DNA of 64,000 nucleotides, from the NCBI GenBank assembly GCA_020064725.1, contig JAGTWJ010000017.1, positions 2,356,001-2,420,000 on the forward strand. Reading direction: 5' to 3'. Made by a program: the position numbers and the translations under genes. Numbering within the stretch: position 1 is the first letter of the stretch; each line of letters begins with the position of its first letter. Origin of the DNA: Drechslerella dactyloides (Eukaryota > Ascomycota > Orbiliomycetes > Orbiliales > Orbiliaceae). The notes below the pieces were generated by a model that worked only from the letters and a program-made list of their open reading frames with translations, ran no database searches and was not told the DNA's origin. Below, in pieces: positions 1 through 14,818 of this stretch.

Positions 1-58
1 GAGTGGTGAGAACCGTGCACGATCATAGTACTGCTCAAGCCCTGGGACCAGACCTGGA

Positions 59-1617
59 CTACATGTCGATCAGAGCGGCTTGAGCGTACACATGCGGCTT
101 ATGGTTCTGGTAGGAAGGCAAGGTAATCTTCGGATCAGGCACGAGCTTGTACTGCCCGGGTACAATCTCGTAGCGGATGCCCTTTTCGATAACCAGATTG
201 GTCTGGCGAGGAGTGTTGGCGTTGAGGACGTTCATGCATCGCTTGGTGAACCGAAGGTTCTGCTCCCGCGAGATGGTCGTCCCGCCACGCCACTTCTGGG
301 TTTCCTGCTCGTGCATGGAGGCAGAGGTGTTCCGTGCGAAGCCTGCGAGGTGGCCGCGAAGGGCATAAGGGTTGTATGGGTCGTTAGTGGCAGAAGTTGA
401 TGGTCGGCTGTAGCCGCGACTGTCATAGTCAAGGACTTCCAAGTTGTGGCTACGCTCTCGGTCTTCTGAGATGCGCAGGTTGCTGAGGTCGGTGATGCTT
501 TCGGCGGCGTGAGACATGTGAGAGACTGGAGTCATAGCGCCAGACGGTGGCAAGTCGTCGTCATCAAGGTCGGACAAGTTGCCGTGTTCATCGACAATAT
601 CAAGAACGCCACTGGTGCCCGGTCGGTCGTTTGGATCGAGAGTCAAGTCAAGATCATTGCCATCAGCGTCGACGAGCAGCTGTGGGAAGTGTCGTCGGAT
701 GATCTCCTGTTGCTGCTGGACGGCATTTGCGCTTTGGGAGGAAGAAGAGGCGCCATCTTGGTTCCTTCTCCTTCGTCGCCTTCGCGGAATGGTCTGATAT
801 TTTGGTAGATCTCTCTCTTCCAAGGGAAGTGCCATGTTGATACCAGAGCTGAGCCCTTCTAGCCAACTGAAGAAGGTTTCCACTGTCTTACAGGCCAGAA
901 GAAACTGCTGCGTCTCGGCGCGGATGCGGATGACATAGCTCCGTTTCTTGTAATCGCTTGCAGCCCCAACTTCGGCATGTTGAAGAGTGAAGGATTTGAT
1001 CAACTGGCCAGGCATGAATCCAGTGGCATCATCCGGTTCATCCTCCAGCGGGTCGGGCCTTGGGATTGTCGGATGCTTCTTGATCTTGTGGACCGAGAGA
1101 ACTGTATTGTTGAGAATGCAATACACTCGGTTCCATTTCCCTGGTGGGAAACAACAAGGTGTCAGCGTCGGGGAACGGATACATGTTTTTATTAGGGGCG
1201 GGGATGCATACTGTCACCGGAACGCTCAAATGGGGACTCCATCTCGATCTTTCGATCGAATAGACCCTCCTTCAGCAGAGAGCATTTGTAGCCAGGCAAG
1301 GACTCTCGTCCTTCTTCCGGCCGCGGTGTGACCTTGACTCCTCGGGACGAGAAACGCGGGTCGTCGAGTTCACCATACGATGGAGGAGGCAGCGAGTCGT
1401 CCAGTTGAGAGAGGGACGAATTCGGGAAGGAGTTGATGTATCCAGGGCTCGGCGGCGGGACTTGGTAGCTGTAGTCCGTTATCGACCTTCGCAGCTGGCG
1501 CATACGAGCAGGATCCTTTCCCTTGTTCTGCGGCCTGACATCCTTGCGACTGTAGTTGGTGCCAGAGCCGCTGACGATCTCGTTGACCGACGTCGACGAG
1601 GAGGAGAAGAGCGGCAT
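59..1617 (-). CDS. PH domain protein, fungal YHR131C-like
   Basis: Two exons, 1212-1617 and 59-1140, give 495 aa. The intron (1141-1211) has a GTATGC donor and a CACCAG acceptor. Splicing restores the line KWNRVYCILNN, characteristic of a pleckstrin-homology domain, at about residues 137-147. The N-terminal 110 residues are Ser/Pro-rich and include two PPSYG-like motifs. The PH-like region runs from about residue 112 (YKCSLLKEG) to about 235 (a helix with TFFSWLEGL) and is followed by a poly-Arg stretch. The rest is low-complexity and acidic, ending in a conserved-looking C-terminus (YEIVPGQYKLVPDP). PH domains bind phosphoinositides or protein partners at membranes, so a membrane-associated adaptor role is inferred. 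The layout resembles the yeast YHR131C/YNL144C family, whose function is poorly defined. The start at 1617 opens the only long frame. A GATT microsatellite lies just upstream. Confidence 0.8.
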
Positions 1618-1632
1618 TATGGTTGGAGGTTC

Positions 1633-1654
1633 GTTGATTGATTGATTGATTGAT
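1633..1654. repeat. (TTGA)n microsatellite in the 5' leader
   Basis: Five tandem copies of a TTGA/GATT tetramer lie about 16 bp upstream of the PH-protein start codon, probably in its 5'UTR. Confidence 0.85.
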
Positions 1655-2944
1655 GAATTAATACGCAGATGGGAGAAGATGCGTGGGAAGTTATAGAGGA
1701 AGATGAGGGGGAATGAGAAGGTATTAAGTAAGCAGCAGAGGAGTGGCTTTATGGAAATTTATATGTGCAGTTTAGAGGTATATATATATTTCTTTTTTCC
1801 TGTTTTGACCCCGGCGTTTCGATCCTGTGTCACCAGGTGGTGATGTCTTCCTCACTTGTTGTAGAACTTGAACGGTGCGTTGCAGCAGCGCTTCCAGCTC
1901 TTATATCAGAGACGGCCATTCATCGAGCGGGAGTGAGGGTTCAGGCAATTGAAACAAAAATATCGTGCGTATCGTAGCGTAATCGTAGCGCGGTTATGGT
2001 GGAGGTCAAAGCAATCTCAAACCTCGCGGGGACAACAGGCAAGCTATATGCTGGGGCCAGAAACCAAAAAAAGGAAAGGAATCAAATGCTCAGTCGGTGT
2101 GCTGGACGGGAACTGGAATGTGCCACAGATGGAAATTGAAAACGAAAGTCGTGAAGATATAGTGTGGGATCCAGGCAAAGGAACCTGGACAGGCACTATA
2201 TACTAATATTTCGCTAATAAGCAAAGATAATAAAAGACGTCGTGTTAAGTATGCTCGAAGGGATGTTCCGAAAGAAAAGAAAAGAAACAATTGATGTTTT
2301 GAAAAAGAAAAAAGACAAGAGAAAGCCCCTTCTCTCAAGACGTCCTCTCTCCCTGTTGTTGTGCTTCTCGAGATGCTATCTGAGCGACCGACTTATCAGG
2401 AATTCCGGGAAAATGTAATCTGGCGAGCTTGCCTGCACAAAGCGAAGGAGCAGGATGAGGGGAACAGACGGCGGTAGTTATATGCAAGTATGGATCACCA
2501 AGGCGTTTGAACATGAGCAGCAGGCTGTAAAGTCAAGTATGCGCTCTCTTTGCGGAGGAACATGCATATGAATGACATGTTAAAATGTTTCTACCTTTCG
2601 CTTTGGGTTGCTCAGGTACCAAACCTTACCGGGGCCTAGCAGCACAGCGTTTAAAGTAAATTCGACCATCCGTAAAGGGTGGCATGGGGTCAGTTCTCCC
2701 CAGTGCGCCTGGGCTGGTTAGCTTGAACTTCACTCAAAGAAACCTTGCTCTCCTTCTTTTCCATTTTTCCATTTCTTTTCTTTTCCGCTTTAGCATCTTT
2801 ACTTTTTTTTTTTCTCGTCTCGTTGGGCGCCCCGGAGGGAGAAAAAGCAATCGTAGAGGCTGCAGGTTTAAAGTCGTTTGGCTGAACTGCAAAAAACTCG
2901 ATTAATCCTCCCCAGGTTAGTCGGCTGGCTGTCTTGTATGAGCG

Positions 2945-2947
<3 letters not shown>

Positions 2948-2981
<34 letters not shown>
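2948..2981. repeat. (GT)n microsatellite
   Basis: Seventeen uninterrupted GT dinucleotides in the intergenic region about 1.3 kb upstream of the PH-protein gene. Confidence 0.95.
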
Positions 2982-2982
<1 letters not shown>

Positions 2983-5900
2983 TTGTCCGGGACTGGCGGC
3001 CGTAACGTAACGTTCTAACTCGTTATTCAACCACGATTCGTCCATTCGGTCTATAGTCAATCACACTCTCATGTCGCATATTCCCAAGGGTGCGGATTGG
3101 GTGTGCTGAGGTTCCTCTACCAGACGGGGGTGAAATTGTTCAGGCCCAGCAAACATACCCAGATCAATGCGAGTGCTCGCAGTCTCGACAGAGGCCCTCC
3201 GTTCTAGCACCCATGCTGTTGGCAAAGATACCTAGAGCTGTACCGGTACAAGTACCTTCCGTCTTGCTACTCGGATGCGATGCAGACACATGTCCGGGGG
3301 CTCGATTGGCTGGTCCTTGCCCGGGGCCTCCTCCTTTAGCCGCAGGGCTCTAAAGCTTGTCAAGATACAAGTCGTTTTGTTTCCCCAAACAGCCTTTCTG
3401 GAATTAGAACTGATAAATATTCTGATTCAACCCACGACTTGACTTACATGTACGGGGGCCGGTTTCAAGCTTAGATTCCTGTGCGTTGGCCACCTCCTGC
3501 ACCTTCAATCCGAGTCGTCACGAACACAAACCTGAACATACATGTCCAAATGGTGATACCTTTGGAGCAACCAGGCCACGGGATCGACTGAGGTTATTCT
3601 GGATCCTGTGCCTGCTGGTACGCTCCAATTATTGGCCAGGCCCGGCAATATCATGCCATTGGGTCAGATTATCAAGAGTTCAAGCTTCAAGCCCTTGGAC
3701 ACGGCTTACGAGATGGTCCGTGTGCGGCTTCGCAGATTACAAAGACCAATGTTAATCAACGTACTGGCAGACAGACGCTCGATCGAGAGAACTCCTTCGA
3801 CGAGAGGGCGACAAAGTCGACTAACGACGCATTTGAAGTCGGCACCGTGATCAATAGTAATTCCAATATGCACGGCACTGACAATGCAGCTAGCTGCATG
3901 AGCCGGTATCAGCGCTTTCTGCCTGACGAACGAGCGGAACCTTCTCACCGTCTTGGCCGCCGGAGCCAAAGCGAAGCAGGTTATTGAATAATAAAATTTA
4001 AAAAGCAGCGCTGCTGACACCCGGAAAAGGGTAGTAGAACGGCCTTCCTGGGCCTGGATGGGCTCGTGGGCGCCGACATCGGCCAATCAGGACGCAGCGT
4101 CTACAGCGGGAGGGTGTGCTGCCGACGGCCGCCACTGGTCAGCGTAAAAGATGCAGCATGCAGATTCCAACTAGCCCGAGCGGTCGAAGCTAAGCATTCG
4201 ATGCATTCGCTGAATAATTGCAAGGCCATCGATGGGGTGCGGAGCTGCAGCGAAGCACCGCCAAGAAGGGGGCCTAGAGGTTATTTTCGCCATCGATGCC
4301 GCTCCGGCGGCTTCGACGTTGATGCGATTGGTGGTGGTGACAGAAGGTGTCGGCTCCCAGCTAATAGTTATTATACTACCGACGATGTCTTCGGTTATCA
4401 GCCTTTGTAAATTTACACTCCTGTGACTCGCCCTCGCATCGCACACCATTATTGACGAATGTCGTGTCCAATCTCAGCACCATCTGAAACCTGCTCCTCT
4501 CGGACCATGCACCCGAATGTCATGTGTCGTGTCTCCAAAAGCAACCGGCACCAACCGCTCTCCAAACGGCACCTTGCAGACGATGTAATGCCGACCTGAA
4601 TGAATCTCCATCTCATCGAGCTCCCCATGCCCGTGAGCTCGCGGACGTTGAATCCGCTGGTCCATCTGGACGGATGAACGCATATCGATACAGTAACGAG
4701 AAGCCTCCTCGCCTCAACGGCAAGCCGCACTGGAGACGCATCCATCTCGGGCAAGTTACTTTGACAAGGCCGAGGAACCACAATCACACAACCGATCCTC
4801 AGATTCTTCCGCGGTCAAGCCCAGTGTCACCGCTCATCAAAGGAACTGCAACTTTTCATCACTGATATTGAGCGCCACGTAATGTAATGTACCGGATGTG
4901 ATATTATAACATATACAGAACATATCAGGGGACCGCTAACCGCATCCATCCAACCAGCTGCGTCTGTATCCAACTTGGACCTTGCAAGACACTTCTCCGC
5001 GCGAGGCCCCGGCTCGACACTTATCTCCTGGGGATAGAGAAAAGGAGGCCGTGGTGCTATCCATGATTACCGCTGGCTAGGATCCACCTTGTCAAGCGTA
5101 CATTTTGCGCTTTGGGGGCCTCCAAAGCTCGAAATTTGCCAGTGGTGGAAATTCACAAAGGCGGACTGGACCGCGGCTGACCCCCCACAGATAAATTATA
5201 ATCATTTGATCGGGAAATGGGATCGCGAGCTGCACAGACGTTGCCAGAAACTTTTTCGCCCAAGATCCCGCTCCTCCTCTGTCGAGACTCCACTTTCGAG
5301 GCGAGCGACAACCACGGTTCAAGGGATCCGTCTTGGCCGACCAATGGGCAGCCCCGCCCTCCCTCCTGAACCTCTCAAGAATTATCAAAGACGCTCAAAT
5401 TCGCGGCTTCTTTAGCGCCTTCCTTTACAGATTCTGAGGGAACGGCAAAAACCAAATCGCTCTAAGGTTTAACGGCTAATCTATTCGAGTAATTAGCTCC
5501 ACAACAGCCTGTGCGATCCAGGTCAAATATTGCCACATCCACCACAACTGACAAGTTGATCTCCGCTTTACCTTCTGGGGAAGTGGATTCTCGCCGGCTG
5601 AGGCTTTTTTTCGTTGCAATTGAAGATTCTGGCATCATCGGCCGTGTGTGCAAGCGCACGGGGATGCATCAATTAGTTTCAGGCGTGCCTCCTGCGCAGG
5701 CCTTGTCAGCGGACTAACCATATCAAACACCAAAAATTTCGCAGGCAACATCAATCAGAGTAGCGCCACATAACTGACGGAGTTTTGGCCAAATCAACAA
5801 AATCAATATGTGCAAAGATTGATCTGCTTACGGAACGCGAGCAGGGACAGCTGGGCCAGCGCACTACTAAGTATACGCGGTACAAGTTAAGTATAGGTTT

Positions 5901-8900
5901 GTGTCCCTTGCAATATGTACCCAAGTTCAAACCACTTTTGCCTGTCGGGTTGCTGCACACTCGATGTGTCTGCATGCAACCGTGCGACTGGTCTGATCCT
6001 GTCTGTGAAACTCGAAGACGAGATGACTCCGTTCCATGCTGAGCACATGGCCGTGCCGGTCGCACCGCATACGAGTCCGGATGCAATGAGATCATGAGTT
6101 AATTGACGGTCCGATAGATTAATTTGTACCAGTACCTGTCGACCAGTATTTTTCGTCGACGGGCTACGCGCCAAGTTCGGGCAGGGATAGTGGCAGAAAC
6201 AACAGCCCGAACGGCGGCCGGCCATTTGTCGCGCCCCGTCGTACAACATGAATTAGTGAGAAACAAGGTCACGCCGGTCTGTCAAACAGGAATCTTTCTA
6301 GAAGCCTTCCACGGCCTTGCTCGAAACGGCCAAACGCCGGCAGGCCATTCGCTGCCGTGCCCGCCCCTCGCCCAATTACAAGGAGCCCGCCGTAATTTCA
6401 TTTCTTATTGACGTTGGAGTGGACGGGTGTTTGATCATGAGGGTGGTTCAAAAGGTTAATGTTCGCTCGTTTCGGCCGTTCGCAACCGCCGTCGCATGTC
6501 TGAGAATCTATAATATTGTCTCCACTATCGTGCTAGCTCGCTGTCAAGAAAATTTGAACCTTGTCGGCGCCTAACTTGCAGCAGACGTCACCTCCGATAG
6601 GCCCGTCGTCATCTATCGAGGCTCGTGCATACAGATATGCATATGCGCTACCAGCTTCGTCGACTATCATACATGTACATGGCTGAGCGGAACTTTAATC
6701 CTGTTACAGACTGAGTCGGTCGACCGTAGGAATTATCGCAATAGTGACTGAAGAAAGGCTGTTGCGAGGGTGGGAAAAAAAGCTGCTTCGGATCCAAAGG
6801 ATACCCCTGCCATTGAGCTGTTACTTGATATGCATTGTACGTTACGACGCTAATGAGCTAGCTATCTGCACAAAGATTATTGCAAACCACCAACAGCTTG
6901 CAATTAACAGCCATGTTTCCATTTTTAACTCGAGACATAAGTGTACTCCTTCACACCCCATGGGATAATATTTTCCATTATATGACATAGCTTCTTTCAT
7001 AAGGCTAACTGGATTCGAGTTTTCTATCTGCATATCAGAGATGCCAATGAATAGCCATTGACAACATTGATAGACGGGTCATGAATGGCTACCTAACCAT
7101 GCACTCTTCGACCCCAACCACAATCTGCCAACCAGGACCGCAAACTACCCTCCATGAGAGCTCCATCCAGCCCTCGCACAGACGTAATCAAGAAACATGA
7201 ACCCCCAATGAGTAATATCGCGCAGACGTCTCACACAAGACCTTCTTATCCGAGCCTGCACACCCTCAGTACCGAAACAAGATCGCCAGCATTGCCCCTC
7301 CGGGCGACAAAACACTGCTCCAATCGACACACCCGGTCACTTTGTGCATGAGAGACATTCGGGGCGTCACTTTTCCACGTGGCCATGAAGCCGAGCTGGG
7401 GCCGCCACGCTAACCGCTTCGCGATCGATTTCAATGCACAGCAGTGACTACATGCTATATACATGTATTCGAGTCTGATTTTGTACCCCTATACCATGGT
7501 GATGTATCGTATAGCCGAATGAAATTATGAATTGAATGCGCCATCGACTTGATGTCCATCTGTATCTGCATCTGCATCCATCTGTCGCTCCCTGTCCGTA
7601 TTCCCTGTCGGACACGTTTTTCTCAGCTGCATCTGCATGCATGCACATGCGCATAAACTGAGCTTTCACATCCGAGTAACTCGACCTATTCAATTCGAGA
7701 AACAAGTCGCGATCCTCACTAGAATACATCTCAATCAGTCAATTGATTCGGGCACGCATGTATGTTTCTGTATATTGGCTCTGTTTGCTAGACCAGGACC
7801 CTTCGCTCATCGCGGTACTTCTCATATACCAACATCGCAGACCCAGCCAGTACCGCGAGGGCATCAGCGGCAAAGTAACGTACCCGAAATTAAGTTCGCA
7901 TGCGCATGAATGTGCTGTCGTGCATGCATGTTGGGACAATCACGATAGCGAGGGCTCCGAGGCCAAGGGATTTCCTCCCCATATTCGGAGCTTCCAATCA
8001 GCTTGCGCTTGCTTGCGAGCTTGCGTGCCGGTATAGCTGTTCCAAGTATATTATATCACCCAAAGAGTGGAACGCTAGACCGGATGGCAGGCTGATACAT
8101 CCAGACGGTCGTCCGTCCCGCAGATCGACAGTCCTCCAACTTGCATTTGCAGCTTCGCAAAAGTGCATCGTCGAGCTAGCTAGCTAGCGTGCGTTAGCTT
8201 ACGTACGACGTTGTACTAGCTATTAGTGCTAGCTGCCCGACTCTACAGTGGTGGTTAAATTCCACCTATCGTGTCGAACACGACCAGCCAACATCAATCT
8301 ATGCAGTCAATCGAGCCTAACTAGGGTATATCGTCCGTATGCATGCAGGTAGGATCAATTAATATTCCTAATCTCAGATTGCTCGTTTGTGCTTGATAGC
8401 TAATGTTGACGGACAAGCAGGCATGTCTATTCAATTCATCCAGAGGCCCTGCTGGCAATCGCAAAGCCTGACTACCAGCTACCAACCATATCTTGCACCC
8501 ATGGCTGTGGCAATATTAGCCTGCGAGATGCATATCGCGAGCTCGCCTAACTCGTAGACGAGGACGTCTACCGAGCAACGACCATCCACCCGCCCAGTGG
8601 ACATGTACTGTACATCTACCGTACCGTCCATCCATCCACCCCGGCTGGCTGCCGGCTGCTGAGCGTAGACAGTGACGCGAGGACAACATGATCATCCCGG
8701 TCTATTCCCTGCTGCCATGCTGTCGGACGTCTGCAAGCCTGCAGCCGGCTTGATTCACCTCGAATCCTATGACCTGGCCATGACCGGGCGTGGCTTCCAG
8801 CCCGTCGAGAGCACGCCACGACGACGACTTACAGACCCATCTGTCCGTCCGCCTATCTCTGTATCTCTTTGCCTCTCTCTCTGTCTATCAATTTTCCGCA

Positions 8901-11900
8901 GTTGGCGTTCACCTCACCGCCAGGTGCCAATATCCGACAGGACGTCCTGGCAAGCCTCTTTGCTGCATCGCAGCTGCGAGAGAGCGAATACGGGCAGACA
9001 GACGGACAGGTAATATACACATCGCCACGCATACCGCCAGCCGGCCAGCCAGCCCCGACATCCGTCCGCATCCACTCATTCCAACCAGCATATTATATCC
9101 CTCGCGTGGATTCGACAAAGCGGGGTTGGTACATACATTCAGACGCACGCCCGTCCAGTGGGACTGTAGTACGACGCTGAGCTGCAGTCGGTCAGTCCAG
9201 TGAGCAGCTGCTCAGCCTGCACACCACCTATCAAGTATCTCCGACACCCATATCTACTGCATATTGGGCAAACAGAAGAAGAAAAAACCCCGAACCTTGT
9301 CCACTGTGTCGGTGCCAGCTACTCCACTGCTGGTAGACACTTAGGCAGCGACGACGAGAGGGCGTGCAGCCGAACCGGCTGGCTGTTTGGGTGGGTAAGA
9401 ATGTGATATTCCAAGATCGAGCGAGTCCCGTCAGACGGAGATGCTTGCTGCATGGCCAGCTGGTGAGTGCATGCACAACACTGGCGATGCAATGGAAATG
9501 TCTTTTCTTACGTATTTCACAACAGAGGACCGTCTGAATGATTTATATCCCATGACCGGGCTCAGCCAGCTTGTCTTAGCGTTAGTCTGGATCGCCATTC
9601 GATGGCATCGATCTGTGGCGGGTCGAGTTTGAGCCGGACACTCATCGTCGATGGCCGAAAGCCTTCTTCCCGCGGCACAGTCAATCGGCTGACGGACACG
9701 GTGCCACCAGCAACTATCCGTTGAGGGGTAGATTAGGTAACGGGGAATCATATCATGTTGCAATCAATTTACCGGAAGGGAGAGCAGCATGTTCGAATCT
9801 AGGTAATACCGGGAGGAGAGGCCGGCCCAGCGAGCGCGAGCCCAGCTACCGAGACCCAGGTCCTGCTATAATATTATCACGAGCCGTTTCTCTGCATCGT
9901 GGCCGTCGTATCTAAAGGAGGCATGCGTGTACTTACTCATGGATAAACGTAAGGAATGTACCTATCGGGGTCCACCGACCCAGAGACCCGGGTCCAGGCT
10001 TTTTGCCTTTTCGTACGAATACAATGATATATCGTCTTTATTGGGATTAAGTGGTTGGTAGCTGGCAGACACATCCATTCCTTTATCCATTGTCGTGGTA
10101 CCATAGCCGGCTCTGCGCGATTAATCATACCAGTAAGCTGCAGAGACACCACATTTTACTACCGCGTCGTCGAATAGGATCCAGAAGAATAACGTAGAAT
10201 AACATTCGAACATTCGTATAGCGAGAAGGAAACCCGAAATGCAGCACGGAATTCCAACAGCGTGTGGCCGGTGGGGACCAAACGAGAGCGTCTTACTGGC
10301 CAGCAGTCGTGCATGCGAGGTGACGACGAATTGTTTGCTTTAACAAACTTGAGGCGCATACAAAACCCCAGCCCGAGCTAGCGACATACATAGCACTCGT
10401 GGGCAGCCGAAGGAATCTTCCCACTCTCTCACTTCTTCATTCAGCCCGTCGAGACGAGAGAGAACGGCTTGATTTCCATCTCACTTGACCTCGCCGCTCT
10501 GGAGAAAATGTCTGAGTTAGCCCTCCGCCATTCGCGCGGGAGGAGCTCGGGAAGACAGGGTGCTCCGGAAAGCCTCGCACGTCCCAGCTGTCATGACATC
10601 GCGACGGTTCGCTCGACCCAATCCACGCAGAGCCCGATCTCCCGACTGGCCCCCAAAAGCAGTCTGACACAAAGGCCAAAAAACGTGCTCGTATGGAATT
10701 TCTAGATCCCGGGCTCGTCTCCGAGTGTGTAAACCCGCCGCCAAATTAAATTCATGCCGCCCTCTACATGAAAAAAACGTGGCCCTGCAAGTGATTGTTT
10801 GCCTTACCGGCCCAGCGTTCCTGCGTTTCACGTCCTTCGAAAACGTGCTGGATTAGCACAGAATGTGCGTGCGCGCACACACGCCGCACACAAGGCAATC
10901 GCACAAAAGTCAGATTTAAAACGAGTCAGAGATATTAATAAAATCGCATGGCCAGTAATATTTTCCTAAATTTAATCCGGCGAGGTATGGCCATGCCTAT
11001 CGCATTAACATTGCACAACAGCAAGCAACGTGCGCATTACATGATACATCGCATGCTGCTGCGAGATATGCGATCTCGTCCTCGAGCTGAGCTGAAGGAG
11101 CTGATCCGAGCTCCCCCGGTCGAACGCACGCAGCTTGCCATGCCTGCCTGCTTGCCTGCCTGCTGCCTCTGCTTGCTCGCGAGCTATAAGCTGACATGAC
11201 AGGACTGTTGGTCAAACAGGGTCCAGTTGCAGCTGCCGGGGAGGGGAAATCGGCCACTTGATTGCCTTTATGCAGCGCGAATCCTCGTTGGAAGATTCCA
11301 TGCCAATGGAACAATGAACAATTTCCTTCGAAGGGCATTCACACTGCATTGCATGATATCCACGCTTGCCAGTGCGAGATACGATACCTACATACGGGGC
11401 ACCGGACGCGAATCCCCCATTGCATGCCATTGCATTGCATTGGCCGCAGCTGCTGAGATCTCTTCTGAAAGCTCCAAATCGCAGATGTTCCGAATCTAGT
11501 TTGCGAATCCGCATGCAGGAAAGAGGCGAAGTCGCGAGTCGATGAGAAGCAATGGAAGGGTGGATGGAAGGATGGATGGAAGGCAAAAGCACAGCGTCAC
11601 ATGCATCGGGCATCCTTCCTCTTCCAACCATTCGTTTGAATCGACGGGGCTCCACTCGTGCCCTCCCATTGCAAGTAGTACTTGTATATGCGAAACCGAA
11701 CTGCAGAACAACCGAGCACTTATCTTGAGATAGCTAGCCAGCCAGCCATCCCTCCCGCCACTGTAGCCTTCTCCGCCTTCTTTCTGTGTTCGATTGATCC
11801 TGGATAGACTGAATGCAATGAATGGGCGAATGCGAATGGGCCAATGAGTGAATGTAATGACCGAATGGTGTCCGGCTCGAGCTTCCTGTGCCTTGATTGT

Positions 11901-14612
11901 GCTGCTCTCTCGCTCGGACCCACTCTTGCCGCCCAAAATTACCACAATCAACGCAGTAGAACTTTCCACATTCGCCGAGTATCTGTTACACACCCCGCCT
12001 CCGTTGTTCATGCTATAGCCGTGCTATATATATACACACACGCAACTATACACAATTATAGCCAAAACTGTACATCACGACCACCAATGTCCATTCTCGG
12101 CGAAAGTTACCTATGATAGGTCTCGCGGCTGACGGGAAGTCTACGTGTGCGACCATCCACGTGTGAGGGCTGCATGTGCATGCTCGGCAGGCTGGAATTT
12201 TCGAAACCTCTTAGCTAGGCTTCCAGGCATCAATGCATCGTCCCGTCTGTTTGCTAAATGCACGTGTGAACTGTCCGCGCGATGCACTGATCCTCCTCAT
12301 ATCTGTAAACTTCGACTCATATTTGCCGCTCGATCGAGGATACAACGCCTATGCCGTGTTGAGAAGGCTGGCTTGCTTGCAACCACCTCGATCGATCCTG
12401 ATATCATATCAATGCGATGCATGCCTACACCGTTGAGGCCTCGCAGCCAACCATTGATGCCATCGGCTGCAAACTTTCAATCCTTCATCCCTCCTTCTTT
12501 TCTTTCTCTCCTTCACTCCCGCTCGAGTCAGAATTGCGCCTGGAATCCTATTTTGATCGGTCTATTAATCAACTTTACTGAAACTGACATTCCAACTGCA
12601 AACCACCAACCTTGCACGTACGTCCTATCCCGTCCTCTCGATCAGGATATCATCAACAGTACGCTATAGCGTTAGCGCTGTATCTCCCCCTCTTTCCCCG
12701 AGCGCTCAGACCTCACCAGCTCTCTAGCACCGCCCTGCTATGAGAATTAGGTTAACTGGTCTATACCCAACAGGCACCCGGGTGGTGTCCCTCCACACCA
12801 CCGATAGCCAACGTCGAGTTAGCATCCAGCGGCCCTCGCACTCGAGACGCCAGCTGCAACAGCACAATCGACACGGAATGTGCCGTGAAGACGAGTGCGA
12901 CCCCCTGAGCAGCACCGACGACGAAGTATGCGATCACGCGAAGGCACGCCGCTGCCATTCGTCGAGCGAACGAGCAGGAGCCCCTGGACACCGTCATGTG
13001 TGCGTGCATGTCGGGGAAGCGGTTTGTAACGGCTCTCTAGGCTTCCGTGCTCGTGTTCGTATTCCTCTCGGGCACGAAGCTGTCTTCCCGGTGAGTGAAC
13101 GAATTCGGTAATATATCTCTACCTGCAAAATTTATGATATGATATCTTCCTTCGTCCGGTTTTAGACGTCCCGCGCTGCTTGATTTTAGCTCTTAACGTT
13201 ATGCGGAGGCAGCGATCGCTGCCCTGCCTGGTCTTCTCGCGTCGGTGATACGTCCGATAGTGGCGAGGTAATCTAATTACCTGCTTCCCGCTGTTTGCTA
13301 TCTCTGCCGCGCCCGTATCGCACATACGGGGAGTTTCTCGTCTGAACCTGATACGCACGGGCGGTCAGTCGGTCAAGTTGATACGACGACTACGAGCTGT
13401 GCGCGCAGACGTACCAGCAACTTCCGTCCGAGTTGAGTACTGTCTCGAGGCCGCAGCCAGCAGGTTTTCTTCGAAAAAGCGGCCGTCGTGTCGGTATCAG
13501 GCTAGAGTGGGAAGGCGGATACGACAGCCGACTGCAGCTGCATATGCACTGTGCTTTGGTGCGGATACGGTATACTCCACATGTACCTGTACTTGTGCAT
13601 GCACTTGCTCTCGTACATACACTCGACTTGGAGCGGATCGGTTTATTTTCCTAAGCTGCTGCAGTCTCTTTCTGCTGCAGCCGTACACGTGTGTCTTCGT
13701 TTCTCTGAATATCCTGCTCGAGTGGGCCCCGCATGTCAGCTCACTCGCCGTTTCAGAACATGCAGAGACAGGCATATCTACCCTTCTAATATACTGCAAA
13801 GGGGAGTATCCGTAGACGGATTTAATTGCAGACGACAGGACGCTGACGGATTTCGATTTGACCAAATAGACGGTTGATGTAGCGTATGAATGAGCAAGCG
13901 GGGTTTGATCAACGATTGAATGAGAATGGTAAACGAACGGACCCTCTCCGCGGGCGAATATGTACGGCAGTCAGGTTATAGAACGAGACAAAGAAACGAT
14001 TTTCCTTCTTCGATTATCCGTGTATGTCTCTTTCTCAGGCTTTTGATAATTTCGTTATCGAGGCATCCGTGATCGACGTATACTTTAACGTGAACTTTCA
14101 CAAATGTCAGTGCAAATGCAAACGCCTATATACGCTTCAATGTTATTCCCCCTTTGTAGACCTCCTGGCTTTGCCACAGGAGTTGTAACACTTCTCCACA
14201 TGCACGTACTTTCGGCCCATCTGGGTAGACGATGGCTTCGAAATGAAACGCACACGCAGGCGATCCACTAATGATAGCTAGTGCAGTGGATTTGCTATCA
14301 AAGCAACATGATCCTGTACAAAGAAGACTGATGGGCTGGATGCCACCAACCTTTGTCTCGCCCGCCGGCCAACAAGTTCTTTACCACAAGTAGTCGGGTG
14401 CCGAAGCAGCCGAGCCTGACCAACTGGTTTCCCGGTCAATCGGAGGCTCCAACTTACGAATTCTTTCCCATTCATCTATCTAGCTAGTCTAACTGCAATG
14501 TAAGTAGAAGCCGGCAGACTCGCTTACTATCATCTCACTACCCGTGCTTGTGATCAAATTTGCAAATTAGATTCGAATATTCTTTGAGATCCGTGTAGTT
14601 TATAGCTATGCT

Positions 14613-14818
14613 CAACAATTTATCGGTCATCCGTTAGCTGGAGCACATATAATACCAACGTTAGAAATGTATACGTACCCAGTGTCTCCGTTTGCAACCT
14701 TTCTATTACGGTTACAGATATATAGGATGTACGGTATTGATATTTTAACTCCTTTGACCGGCCCATTGAACTTCTTTCGGATCCAACAATTATCGGTCAT
14801 GTGCTAGCGTGGAGTACT
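14613..14818. repeat. Diverged direct repeat, unit about 171 bp
   Basis: The segments beginning at 14613 and 14784 both read CAACAATT(T)ATCGGTCAT followed by a similar GTTAGCTGGAG/GCTAGCGTGGAG stretch. A second pair of similar stretches (GTCTCCGTTTGCAACCTT near 14684 and GTCCCCGCTGGCAACTTT near 14856) keeps about the same spacing. This looks like an old tandem duplication. Confidence 0.5.

Noticed and set aside
11212..12011. Overlapping minus-strand frames of 147 and 171 codons
   Set aside because: Opened by GGATGGAA-type repeats that translate as HPSIHPSI; no coding character.
12145..12669. 174-codon plus-strand frame
   Set aside because: Random-looking composition, no motif, no start context and no support from neighbouring spliceable exons.
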